From: an uncultured Bacilli bacterium
Lineage (GTDB): Bacteria; Bacillota_I; Bacilli_A; RF39; UBA660
DNA length: 17,062 nucleotides
Assembly: GCA_947632625.1 (NCBI GenBank)
Contig: CANRPZ010000019.1
Coordinates: 1 to 17,062 of the forward strand
Direction of reading: 5' to 3'
The notes below the pieces were generated by a model. The model saw nothing but the letters and a program-made list of their open reading frames with translations. It was not told the origin of the DNA and ran no database searches. The translations under genes were made by a program, and so were the position numbers. The stretch's first letter is position 1; each line of letters begins with the position of its first letter. Below, in pieces: positions 7,480 through 14,708 of this stretch.

Positions 7480-9636
7480 TTATGAAAAACTTTCAAATTG
7501 ACTACTGTAAAGTTTCTCATAAAAGCCTTTTTGTTTCATTAATTCTTCATGCGTTCCTGTTTCAATAATATTTCCCTCATTCATAACAAGAATTAAATCG
7601 GCATTTTTAATTGTACTTAAACGATGCGCAATAATAAAAGAGGTTCTATTTTTCATTAACTTATCCATTGCTTTACTTACCAACTCTTCCGTTCTGGTAT
7701 CTACATTACTCGTTGCTTCATCTAAAATCAAAAAGGGAGCATGTTCTAGACTACCACGAGCGATTGTAAATAATTGCTTTTGGCCACCACTTACCATATC
7801 GTTATCACCAATTTTAGCATTTAGTCCTCCAGGTAAAGTTTTTATAAAATGATCAACCCCAACAACTTTACAAGCCTCCCAAATTTCTTCATCCAAAATA
7901 TTTTCTTGATTAAAACGAATATTTTCTTTAATCGTTCCATCAAATAACCAAGTATCTTGCAAAACCATACAGAAAAGTTCATGGACATTTTCTCTTGTTA
8001 AATCGTGAATCGATACACCATCAATTAAAATATCTCCTTCGTTTATTTCATAAAATTTCATAAGTAAATTAACCATGGTTGTTTTTCCTGCTCCTGTTGG
8101 ACCAACAATGGCAACTTTTTGACCCGGATATACCTTTGCACTAAAGTTATTAATAATGTTTCGATTTTCAGTATAACCGAATTGGACATTTTTAAATTCA
8201 ATTTCTCCTTTTACTTTATTTTTATCTAAATATTTGGTTAAATGTTTTTCGCTCGAAAGTTCCTCTTCATCCAAAAATTCAAACACTCTTTCTCCAGCTG
8301 CCGCCGTTATTTGTAAAGAACTCATAGCTTGAGCTATTTGACTTAATGGATTTGTAAACAAACGAACATAAATAATAAAGGCAATAATAACACCAAAGGT
8401 AATAAGTCCTTTTTGAACGAGCAAAGCCCCTACTAAACAAACAGCAACATACCCTAAATTACCCACAAAATTCATAATTGGCATCATTAAACCAGATAAA
8501 AATTGACTCTTGCAATTGGCTTCAAACAATTGATCATTTAATTCATTAAAAGAAGAGATAACTTGATTAGATCCATTATAAGTTTTTATTATATTATGAC
8601 CAGAATACATTTCTTCAATATAACCATTCATTTTTCCTAACTCTTCTTGACGTTTAGAAAAGTAGCGTTGGCTTCGGCTTAAGATAAGGCTCATAAAAAC
8701 AAAACCAATTAAACTAGAAAATATCGCCGTAATAGCAAGAAGAGGACTTGTAGTAAACATCATAAATATAGAACCTAAAAATAACGTAATAGAGGTAACC
8801 AAAGTTGCCAAACTATTATTTAAGTTTTGGGCAATCATATCCACATCGTTTGTGACTCTTGATAAAACATCCCCTGTTTCATGCGTATCAAAGTATTTTA
8901 AAGGCAATAAATTAATTTTATCACTAATTCTTGTTCTTAATTTTTTAGCAAATTTATTCGAAATAGTAGTCATTGAAAAACTTTCAATATAATGAAATAA
9001 TGCACTAATTAAATACAAACTGCCAACAAAGAAAGTAAGATTTTTGATTTCATTTAAAGGTATAGTTGGCTTAATAAGTTCATAGATAGATTTGGGCATC
9101 TCATCTAGTTTTTCTAGCATAGCATCCCCACTACTACTCTCTTTTAAAAGAGTAAATAGTTTTATTTGATCCTCTACCGTAATTTTAGTATTTTGTATTT
9201 CTATATCCTCTAAAAGATTGGTTAATAGGCTTGGAGACAATTTTGTTATTTGAGTTAAAATTATAGACTTGTCTTCCGCATTTTTTAATTCCGTGAATAT
9301 TGAGGTAAGGGCCTCTTTTTCTTCTTCACTTACACTACTAGAATTCATAATATTAGATATTTTAGGCATCAATTTTTCTTCTTGAAAATTAGTTGCAACG
9401 CCACTGAAAATTTCGTTTAGCATTTCGGTTTTCGGAGCAATTCCAATGGTAATCTTATCGGTTAATTTGGATAATTGATTAGGAGTTACTAAAGCAATAA
9501 TCGCACTAAAAATAGCAAGACAAATAGATAAGGAAAGCAAATATTTCCAAGGTTTCAAATTTTTTATCAAACGTTTCATAGAACCAGCAAAATCTTTTGA
9601 TTTTACATTTTCTGTTGTTCGAACCATTCTAGGCAT
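7480..9636 (-). CDS. heterodimeric ABC exporter, catalytic subunit with large external loop
   Basis: A 718-aa membrane-ATPase half-transporter: a six-helix exporter domain followed by a nucleotide-binding domain. ATPase motifs are complete: Walker A GPTGAGKTT (512-520), Q-loop LQDTWLF, signature SGGQ (616-619), Walker B FLILDE with catalytic Glu640, and switch His671 in IIAHRLST. It should therefore supply the hydrolytic site of the pair. It is about 130 residues longer than its partner because residues about 62-195, between the first two helices, form a hydrophilic helix-rich insert predicted to face outside. The start codon overlaps the partner's stop by 8 bases (ATGCCTAG), with AAAGGAGG upstream, so the two are translationally coupled. 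It is the last gene of the MarR operon. Drug or toxic-compound efflux is the usual role, but the substrate is not readable from sequence. Confidence 0.93.
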   Translation of the reverse strand: MPRMVRTTENVKSKDFAGSMKRLIKNLKPWKYLLSLSICLAIFSAIIALVTPNQLSKLTDKITIGIAPKTEMLNEIFSGVATNFQEEKLMPKISNIMNSSSVSEEEKEALTSIFTELKNAEDKSIILTQITKLSPSLLTNLLEDIEIQNTKITVEDQIKLFTLLKESSSGDAMLEKLDEMPKSIYELIKPTIPLNEIKNLTFFVGSLYLISALFHYIESFSMTTISNKFAKKLRTRISDKINLLPLKYFDTHETGDVLSRVTNDVDMIAQNLNNSLATLVTSITLFLGSIFMMFTTSPLLAITAIFSSLIGFVFMSLILSRSQRYFSKRQEELGKMNGYIEEMYSGHNIIKTYNGSNQVISSFNELNDQLFEANCKSQFLSGLMMPIMNFVGNLGYVAVCLVGALLVQKGLITFGVIIAFIIYVRLFTNPLSQIAQAMSSLQITAAAGERVFEFLDEEELSSEKHLTKYLDKNKVKGEIEFKNVQFGYTENRNIINNFSAKVYPGQKVAIVGPTGAGKTTMVNLLMKFYEINEGDILIDGVSIHDLTRENVHELFCMVLQDTWLFDGTIKENIRFNQENILDEEIWEACKVVGVDHFIKTLPGGLNAKIGDNDMVSGGQKQLFTIARGSLEHAPFLILDEATSNVDTRTEELVSKAMDKLMKNRTSFIIAHRLSTIKNADLILVMNEGNIIETGTHEELMKQKGFYEKLYSSQFESFS

Positions 9637-11389
9637 TTTCTAATTCCTCCTTTGAAAGTTGAGAAAGGGCAATCTCTTTATAAATAGGACATGTTTTTAA
9701 AAGTTCTTTATGGCTACCTATTCCTACCATTTGTCCATTATCCAATACTACAATCTTATCGGCATTTAAAATAGTTCCTATTCTTTGCGCTACAATAAGT
9801 ATTGTTGCATCTTTCGTATATTTCTTTAACTCTTTTCTTAACGTTGCATCCGTCTTATAATCAAGAGCGGAAAAAGCATCATCAAAAATATAGATTTCAG
9901 GATGTCTTGCAATAGCACGTGCAATAGATAATCTTTGCTTTTGCCCTCCCGAAATATTCGTTCCTCCTCTAGAAATATGGGCATCATAAGTACCTTCCAT
10001 TTTTTCAACAAATTCGGTTCCTTGAGCAATTTTTATAGCTTCTTTTGCATTTTTTAAAGAAACTTTTTCTTTACCATTATCCCCAAAACTTACATTGTCA
10101 TATACACTACCAGTAAATAAAACTGCCTTTTGTGAAACATACCCAAGTTTGTTATTTAAAACATTGCTTTGATACTCTTTCACGTTTATTCCATCAATTA
10201 GTACCTCTCCATCCGTTGCATCATAAAACCTTGGAACTAAATTAATCAAAGTTGATTTACCACTACCAGTAGAACCTATAAAAGCAATCGTTTCTCCTTT
10301 ATTTACTTTAAATGTAATATTTTTTAATAAGTATTCATCTGCATCAGGATATTTAAAAGAAACGTTTTTAAATTCTACTGTCCCAATTTCTTTCGTAGTA
10401 CCTTTAAACTTTCCTTCCTTTATTGATTCTTCTGTCAATAAGACCTCATTAATACGTTTTGCGGAAATACTAGCACGAGGCAGAATCATAAAAATCATAG
10501 CAAGCATTAAGAAAGACGAAATAACTTGCATTCCATAACTTGAAAATACAACCATATTACTAAATAAAGTAATTTTGGTACTTATAAGGGCTTCTTCAAT
10601 TAAATAAGCTCCGATAAAATAAATGCCTAAAGTAAGCCCATTCATAATAAGCATCATGATTGGTTGCATAATAGCAAAACATCTTTGATTAAAAAGTTGC
10701 ATATTTGTTAAATCACTATTTGTTTTTTCAAAACGACTCTTTTGGAAATTTTCAGCATTGAAGGCACGAATAACTCGAATACCAGTTAAATTTTCTCGAG
10801 TAACCCCATTTATTTTATCAATTAATTTTTGTACTCGTGCAAATCTTGGAATTACAATAATCATTAAAATACCAATGGTTGTTAATAAAACAAGAACACA
10901 CACTCCTGTTAAAATACTCCATTCCAATCCTTTATTGATAATCTTAAAAATAGCCCATACTGCCATAATCGGTGCTTTTACAATCATTTGTAATCCCAAA
11001 GAAAGTAACATTTCAACTTGTGTAATATCATTTGTTGTTCTCGTAATTAAACTACTCGTTGAAAATTCTTTTATTTCTTTGGTACTAAACTTTAACACTT
11101 TGGTAAATATCTTATTTCGTAAAGTTTTAGAAAAATTAGAAGCAAGATGGGTAGCAAAATACCCGACTATAACAGCAGAAATAAGGCTTCCTAAAGCACA
11201 AAGGATCATATACCCACCATTGATTAAAATATCTTTTATAGGACTACCCTCTGTTTCTACTAAACGAGTTATGTTACTCATATAATCTGGCATTCTTAAT
11301 TCAATCCAAACTTGAAAAACAATAAGCGTAATACAAATTAAAATATACGCTATATCTTTCTTTGTAAAATTTTTAAATAACTTTAGCAT
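9629..11389 (-). CDS. heterodimeric ABC exporter, degenerate-site subunit
   Basis: A 586-aa half-transporter: six-helix exporter domain (about 1-305), then an ATPase domain with Walker A GSTGSGKST (372-380), Q-loop YVSQKAVLF, signature ISGGQKQR (479-486) and Walker B IYIFDD. The residue after the Walker B Asp is Asp504, not the catalytic Glu, and the switch His is replaced by Gln535 (IVAQRIGT). This pairing is known for the degenerate half of heterodimeric exporters such as TM287/288, LmrCD and BmrCD, so it is expected rather than a defect. Its ribosome binding site AAAGGATG lies in the last codons of the marR gene, and the ATG is 3 bases after that gene's stop. It should pair with the 718-aa product to form a full exporter. 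Confidence 0.93.
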   Translation of the reverse strand: MLKLFKNFTKKDIAYILICITLIVFQVWIELRMPDYMSNITRLVETEGSPIKDILINGGYMILCALGSLISAVIVGYFATHLASNFSKTLRNKIFTKVLKFSTKEIKEFSTSSLITRTTNDITQVEMLLSLGLQMIVKAPIMAVWAIFKIINKGLEWSILTGVCVLVLLTTIGILMIIVIPRFARVQKLIDKINGVTRENLTGIRVIRAFNAENFQKSRFEKTNSDLTNMQLFNQRCFAIMQPIMMLIMNGLTLGIYFIGAYLIEEALISTKITLFSNMVVFSSYGMQVISSFLMLAMIFMILPRASISAKRINEVLLTEESIKEGKFKGTTKEIGTVEFKNVSFKYPDADEYLLKNITFKVNKGETIAFIGSTGSGKSTLINLVPRFYDATDGEVLIDGINVKEYQSNVLNNKLGYVSQKAVLFTGSVYDNVSFGDNGKEKVSLKNAKEAIKIAQGTEFVEKMEGTYDAHISRGGTNISGGQKQRLSIARAIARHPEIYIFDDAFSALDYKTDATLRKELKKYTKDATILIVAQRIGTILNADKIVVLDNGQMVGIGSHKELLKTCPIYKEIALSQLSKEELENA

Positions 11390-11392
11390 ATT

Positions 11393-11821
11393 TTACATCC
11401 TTTCTAAATTTTGTAATATTTTGTTTAAAGAGGCAAGTAAAAGTTTTTGCTCTTCTACACTTAACCCTTGCATTAATCGGACATCTGTTTCTTTTCGATC
11501 TTTTTTTATTTGATCAATAAGTTTTTTTGATTTCTCCGTTAAAGTAATTACTTTCCTACGAGTATCCGAATTAGAGGAATTTCTTTTAATCAGCTCATTT
11601 TTCTCCATCGTATCTAAAATAGTAGAGAGGGTCGATTTATTACACGAAACAAATTGCTCAATATCCTTTTGGCATAACTCTTTGTTGTGATGCGCAATCC
11701 CTAAAATAATTGTCCCTTGTATTGGTGTAATACAAATTCCTAATTCTTTATTATGTTTTTTTATTACTTTAAATAAAGCAAGGTTTATATCTTTTAACAC
11801 TTTACTAAATTCACTTTGCAT
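11393..11821 (-). CDS. MarR family transcriptional regulator of the ABC operon
   Basis: A 142-aa winged-helix protein of normal MarR length. Residues about 50-100 hold the helix-turn-helix and wing: LCQKDIEQFVSCNKSTLSTILDTMEKNELIKR, then the wing NSSNSDTRRKVITLTEKS with the conserved DxRRK. The flanking helices form the dimer interface. It is the first gene of an operon with two ABC exporter subunits, the usual arrangement for a repressor that releases when a toxic ligand binds. AAAGGGTG precedes the ATG. Inverted repeats on either side of the -10 region are likely binding sites, so autorepression is probable. There is a Cys in the recognition region (QFVSCNKST), so oxidation sensing is conceivable but unsupported. 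Confidence 0.93.
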   Translation of the reverse strand: MQSEFSKVLKDINLALFKVIKKHNKELGICITPIQGTIILGIAHHNKELCQKDIEQFVSCNKSTLSTILDTMEKNELIKRNSSNSDTRRKVITLTEKSKKLIDQIKKDRKETDVRLMQGLSVEEQKLLLASLNKILQNLERM

Positions 11822-11838
11822 TATTTTTCACCCTTTTA

Positions 11839-11852
11839 GTTCGTAGGCGAAC
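11839..11852. promoter_or_regulatory. candidate MarR operator (inverted repeat 1)
   Basis: The perfect inverted repeat GTTCG-TAGG-CGAAC lies between the marR -10 box and its ribosome binding site. It is G/C-rich against a very A/T-rich background and well placed to block transcription. Confidence 0.6.
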
Positions 11853-11859
11853 CATTAAC

Positions 11860-11888
11860 ATTTTATAGCAAAGTAAATAAAAATACAA
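11860..11888 (-). promoter_or_regulatory. promoter of the MarR-ABC operon
   Basis: On the minus strand, TTGTAT (11888-11883), 17 bp and TAAAAT (11865-11860). An overlapping TATAAA with a 15-bp spacer is an alternative -10. The -35 overlaps one inverted repeat, and the other lies just downstream of the -10. Confidence 0.5.
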
Positions 11889-11907
11889 GTAGTTTTTTTG
11901 CCTACTT
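11887..11907. promoter_or_regulatory. candidate MarR operator (inverted repeat 2)
   Basis: AAGTAG, 9 bases, CTACTT, overlapping the -35 region. Its right arm lies in GCCTAC (11900-11905), the reverse complement of GTAGGC (11843-11848) in inverted repeat 1, so the two sites share a half-site word. Confidence 0.4.
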
Positions 11908-11950
11908 TTATACTATATGTTAAAAAGAAAAAAAGGTGTTGAAATAAACT

Positions 11951-11981
11951 AAAAAACGCAGATTTTAAACTGCGCTTTTTT
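11951..11981. terminator. terminator after the intact collagen-like gene
   Basis: CGCAG / CTGCG core stem with an AAAA/TTTT extension across one mismatch, about 8-base loop, and T-runs on both strands. It separates the collagen-like gene from the MarR operon on the minus strand. Confidence 0.7.
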
Positions 11982-11993
11982 GAAAAATAATCG

Positions 11994-13115
11994 TTAAGAT
12001 CCTAAATATTCTATAAAAAGAGTAACAGTAGAATTAGCAAAATAGGAATTGGTATTTATATCATTTATAAAAGGCGTGATCAAATAAAGGGGGTACATGT
12101 TTAAGTTTGCTAATTCATAAGGTGCATTTGTATCATTAATGGAAACAATTCCCGTGGCTGTTACATGTTCTTGTTCTTCATTATAAATCCACTTGCTTAC
12201 ACCAACATAGACATTATCACTACCGACTTTACGAAATCCAACCGAAATGAAATCCGTTGTTTCATTAAAAGGATCTACACATGGAGCATAACCATTAACG
12301 GCGAATGAAATGTGGTAATAACCTACTTTATTAAATTTAATGGTATTGTTTTCTAAAGTAATTATCGAATCGGTATCAATTTCTTTTCGGTTTAAAGGTA
12401 GACTGGCATTAGGTAAAACAGCAAGACCATCTTTAGGATAAGCTTGGTTAAAAGATACAACATAGGCAGCACCAATTTTTTCTGGTCCAGTGGGTCCGGT
12501 AGGTCCAGTTGGCCCTATATCCCCAGTTGCTCCTTGTATTCCAGGCACACCTTGTGGTCCAATAGGTCCAGTTGGTCCTTCTGTTCCTGGTAAACCTTGT
12601 GGTCCACGTATAACACCAACATTTCTCCAAGAATCATCACTGGCACTCCAGACATATAAGTTATCTCCAACTAAATAGCCATCCCCAACCTCACCAGTAG
12701 GATGGGCATTGTTTAGCGCATCTTCATCTGGATAATATCCCAAAATCGTAACACTTGTTCCACTTGGACCAGTTGGTCCTGTTGGACCCATCATACCTTG
12801 TTCTCCTCTTGGTATAGCAAATTCTAATATATGCGTATCACCCTCTTGTACATCCACAATGGAAGCACTACCATTATCAACAGTACTCACATTCCCTAAA
12901 AGAATGGTTTGACTTGGTCCCATCGGTCCAGTGCTTCCCGTTGGTCCTGTGGGTCCGGTAGGTCCTATTTCTCCAAAGGGTCCTTCTACACCACTAGGGC
13001 CAGTGGGACCAGTAGGACCAGGAATAGAACGCATCGAACAACAAGAGGTCATACAACAATTTTCACGGGCTTTCTTTACATAATTATAAGCATTCTGATA
13101 TTCCTTACTTTGCAC
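11994..13115 (-). CDS. collagen-like surface protein with Cys-rich head and globular tail
   Basis: A 373-aa protein. Residues 1-30 form a charged head ending in a cysteine cluster (NCCMTSCCS). Collagen Gly-X-Y blocks lie at about 33-68, 104-119 and 171-211. Between the blocks sit two small modules: TILLGNVSTVDNG to LEFAIPRGEQG, and YYPDEDALNNAHPTGEVGDGYLVGDNLYVWS. Residues 212-373 form a globular beta-rich domain (IITLENNTIKFNKVGYYHISF to VTLFIEYLGS) like the trimerising C-terminal domains of BclA-type and other bacterial collagens. Such proteins form triple-helical filaments on cells or spore exosporia. There is no signal peptide and no LPXTG anchor, which fits exosporium-type proteins, where attachment is by the N-terminal head. 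The start is a GTG with CTCCTTT (AAAGGAG on the coding strand) 8 bases upstream. Its module order resembles the truncated collagen-like gene at the left end. Confidence 0.9.
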   Translation of the reverse strand: MQSKEYQNAYNYVKKARENCCMTSCCSMRSIPGPTGPTGPSGVEGPFGEIGPTGPTGPTGSTGPMGPSQTILLGNVSTVDNGSASIVDVQEGDTHILEFAIPRGEQGMMGPTGPTGPSGTSVTILGYYPDEDALNNAHPTGEVGDGYLVGDNLYVWSASDDSWRNVGVIRGPQGLPGTEGPTGPIGPQGVPGIQGATGDIGPTGPTGPTGPEKIGAAYVVSFNQAYPKDGLAVLPNASLPLNRKEIDTDSIITLENNTIKFNKVGYYHISFAVNGYAPCVDPFNETTDFISVGFRKVGSDNVYVGVSKWIYNEEQEHVTATGIVSINDTNAPYELANLNMYPLYLITPFINDINTNSYFANSTVTLFIEYLGS

Positions 13116-13152
13116 GTTTGTTTCTCCTTTCTTAATACTATCTTATGTAGGA

Positions 13153-13180
13153 ATTATCTTTTTGCTTGTATTTATGTCAC
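13153..13180 (-). promoter_or_regulatory. promoter region of the intact collagen-like gene
   Basis: On the minus strand, GTGACA (13180-13175), a 16-bp spacer and GATAAT (13158-13153) form a good sigma-A promoter. Just downstream, CATAAGATA (13147-13139) fits the CATANNNTA -10 of the late spore sigma factor K. Its expected AC -35 is replaced by GC at 16-bp spacing, so a spore promoter is only a possibility. Confidence 0.5.
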
Positions 13181-13189
13181 ACAAATAAA

Positions 13190-13245
13190 AAAATAACATA
13201 TATATGCGAAATTTTTTTAAAAGTCCCATATGAATATGTTATTTT
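13190..13245 (-). terminator. probable terminator after the 113-codon gene
   Basis: A perfect 12-bp inverted repeat, AAAATAACATAT / ATATGTTATTTT, with a 32-base loop, overlaps the stop codon on one side and continues into a T-rich run on the minus strand. The long loop makes efficiency uncertain, but internal pairing of the CATATG segments could shorten it. Confidence 0.45.
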
Positions 13246-13585
13246 ATCTTTGTTTCATTTCTAAAATTTTTTTATGAATTGGTAAAATATCGATTTTTAT
13301 ATCTTTATATAACTTACCATAAGAATAAGCCATAGCATAAATTTCATCTTCCATGACACTCGTTAACCAAGGATGCATATTAACAAGATTTAAAAGATCC
13401 TTTTGTTCTTCTATACTATAAAATTTATCCCCTTCTAAAACACTTTCTAAACCATTTCGTAAAGCGGCATCCAAAAAAATATCTTGAATACTTTTCCCCT
13501 TTAACAATTGCTCATTATATAAAGCTGTTCTTTCTAAAAAACTTTTTAATTTTGCCATTTCATTTTTATAAGTTTCAATTTCCAC
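13244..13585 (-). CDS. uncharacterised 113-aa helical protein
   Basis: I do not recognise this family. The protein is soluble and mostly helical, with an N-terminal amphipathic stretch (EIETYKNEMAKLKSFLERTALYNEQ split over two turns), an acidic middle and a basic end (PIHKKILEMKQR). It has no cysteines, no signal peptide and no membrane helix. The start is placed at the second of two adjacent GTG codons because a perfect AGGAGG lies 7 bases before it. The longer frame to 13624 would cover that ribosome binding site and run into the tRNA end. The gene begins 41 bases downstream of the tRNA-Arg 3' end on the same strand, with no promoter seen between, so co-transcription with the tRNA is plausible. 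Confidence 0.65.
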   Translation of the reverse strand: MEIETYKNEMAKLKSFLERTALYNEQLLKGKSIQDIFLDAALRNGLESVLEGDKFYSIEEQKDLLNLVNMHPWLTSVMEDEIYAMAYSYGKLYKDIKIDILPIHKKILEMKQR

Positions 13586-13626
13586 CACATAACCTCCTAA
13601 CCTATTTATAAAAAGTAAAAACAAAC

Positions 13627-13702
13627 TGGTATCCCCGGACAGATTCGAACTGTCCTTTAAGCCTTAGGAGGGCCTTGTTTTATCCAAATAAACTACGGGG
13701 AC
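13627..13702 (-). tRNA. tRNA-Arg (anticodon CCT)
   Basis: Read on the minus strand, the sequence folds as a complete cloverleaf. The acceptor is GTCCCCG / CGGGGAT, and the D-arm lies in TAGTTTATTTGGATAAAAC. The anticodon arm AGGCC-CTCCTAA-GGCTT has anticodon CCT, and the T-arm is GACAG-TTCGAAT-CTGTC. The discriminator is A and CCA is encoded. The first acceptor pair is G-U, and one G-U pair is in the anticodon stem. This tRNA reads the rare AGG codon. Confidence 0.95.
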
Positions 13703-13708
13703 ATAAAG

Positions 13709-13732
13709 AGCATTTTAGATATCTAAAACGCT
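13709..13732 (-). terminator. possible terminator after the DUF362 gene
   Basis: On the minus strand AGCGTTTTAGA / TCTAAAATGCT forms an 11-bp stem with one G-U pair, followed by CTTTAT. The core TTTTAGATATCTAAAA (13713-13728) is a perfect 16-base palindrome. The T-tract is weak, so readthrough into the tRNA is likely, or the palindrome is a protein-binding site. Confidence 0.35.
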
Positions 13733-14609
13733 AGTCTATAGAAATAAGTTCATATTCACGTGAACCTATATTTTGTTCTGAAGCACTTTGTAGGGTTAAA
13801 AGACCATTTCGAGACTCAATTCTTTCAATTAAATGATCTTTTCCAGGATCCGTGGAATTATAAACGAAATCAATGCAAGCTTGATCAAGAGCAAGCGGAT
13901 CGGTTGAAGCAAGAATTCCAATATCTTTCATACATGGATCTTCTGCAACATGACAACAATCACAATCAACAGACATATTGACCATTGCATTAATATAAAC
14001 AATTTTTCCTTTATAAAAATCCGTAATAGTTTTAGCAGCGTCTGCCATTGCCTTTAAAAAAGAATCATGATCACCATTCATAATTTCACCAAAAGATGCA
14101 TTTTCATTTCCTCCAGAATGAATATAACCTTTTCCTTTACTTGAGGCAAGCCCAATCGATAAATTTTTAATCGCACCGCCAAAGCCACCCATAGGATGTC
14201 CTTTAAAATGACTGATCATCAACATTGAATCATAATTTTTCATATGAGAACCAACAAAGTTCTTTTTAATAACCGCACCATTTGGATTTTCTAAAACATC
14301 AGATCCTTCACTATCTAGTATATCTACGGTAAAATACTTACTCCAACCATGTTTTTCCATCAAGGCTGCATGCTTTTTTGTAGTATTTCTTTCTCCTTCA
14401 TATGCTGTATTACACTCTACTACTGTACCATTTACATGCTTAATAATTTCTTCCACAAATTCTGGTTTCAAATAATTTTGGTTTCCTTCTTCCCCAGAAT
14501 GCAATTTTACTGAAACGTTACCAGGTAAAGATAGTCCTACTTTTTCGTATAATTTTACTAAAGCACTTGGACTAATTTCACTAGTAAAATAAACTTTTGA
14601 TTTTTCCAT
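13731..14609 (-). CDS. DUF362 domain protein
   Basis: A 292-aa protein of the DUF362 family. Typical motifs are VSVKLHSGEEGNQNYLKPE near the start, HFKGHPMGGFGGAIKNLSIGLASSKGK at about 134-160 (with the conserved KGH and GG..KN), and the C-terminal stretch DIGILASTDPLALDQACIDFV. A cysteine cluster, CDCCHVAEDPC (216-226), could bind a metal or iron-sulfur cluster. Many DUF362 proteins also carry a 4Fe-4S ferredoxin domain, absent here. Biochemical function is not established, although a redox role is often guessed. The ATG at 14609 is preferred to an in-frame TTG at 14618 because AAAGGA lies 10 bases before the ATG and directly on top of the TTG. It is cytosolic, with no signal peptide. Confidence 0.88.
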   Translation of the reverse strand: MEKSKVYFTSEISPSALVKLYEKVGLSLPGNVSVKLHSGEEGNQNYLKPEFVEEIIKHVNGTVVECNTAYEGERNTTKKHAALMEKHGWSKYFTVDILDSEGSDVLENPNGAVIKKNFVGSHMKNYDSMLMISHFKGHPMGGFGGAIKNLSIGLASSKGKGYIHSGGNENASFGEIMNGDHDSFLKAMADAAKTITDFYKGKIVYINAMVNMSVDCDCCHVAEDPCMKDIGILASTDPLALDQACIDFVYNSTDPGKDHLIERIESRNGLLTLQSASEQNIGSREYELISID

Positions 14610-14633
14610 TATTATCAAATCCTTTCTTCTTTT

Positions 14634-14662
14634 ATTTTAACAAATGGTGCGTTTAAAGTCTA
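14634..14662 (-). promoter_or_regulatory. promoter of the DUF362 gene
   Basis: On the minus strand, TAGACT (14662-14657), 17 bp and TAAAAT (14639-14634), with a TG one base before the -10 (extended -10). It lies about 25 bases upstream of the start codon, between a terminator and the gene. Confidence 0.65.
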
Positions 14663-14676
14663 TTCTTTTTAAAGAA

Positions 14677-14705
14677 AAAAATGATTACCAACAATAATCA
14701 TTTTT
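14677..14705 (-). terminator. rho-independent terminator after the HD-domain gene
   Basis: A perfect 11-bp stem, AAAAATGATTA / TAATCATTTTT, with a 7-base loop, 3 bases after the stop codon. T-rich on both strands, it insulates the DUF362 promoter from the upstream transcription unit. Confidence 0.88.
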
Positions 14706-14708
14706 AAT

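Noticed and set aside
10758..11285. 175-codon plus-strand open frame
   Set aside because: Antisense to the conserved membrane domain of the ABC subunit, with no family match and no ribosome binding site.
9629..11389. Loss-of-function reading of the ABC subunit with Asp504 and Gln535
   Set aside because: These substitutions are the known hallmark of the degenerate half of heterodimeric exporters, and the partner carries the canonical Glu and His.
12490..12678. Plus-strand open frame reading GPVGPVGP repeats
   Set aside because: It is the antisense reading of the Gly-Pro-Thr codons of the real minus-strand collagen gene, with no ribosome binding site of its own. The same holds for the open frames antisense at 12909-13196.
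13627..13702. tRNA-Arg as the attachment site of an integrated element
   Set aside because: The tRNA is complete with CCA, its neighbours look like ordinary chromosomal genes, and no repeat of its 3' end or integrase is seen nearby.
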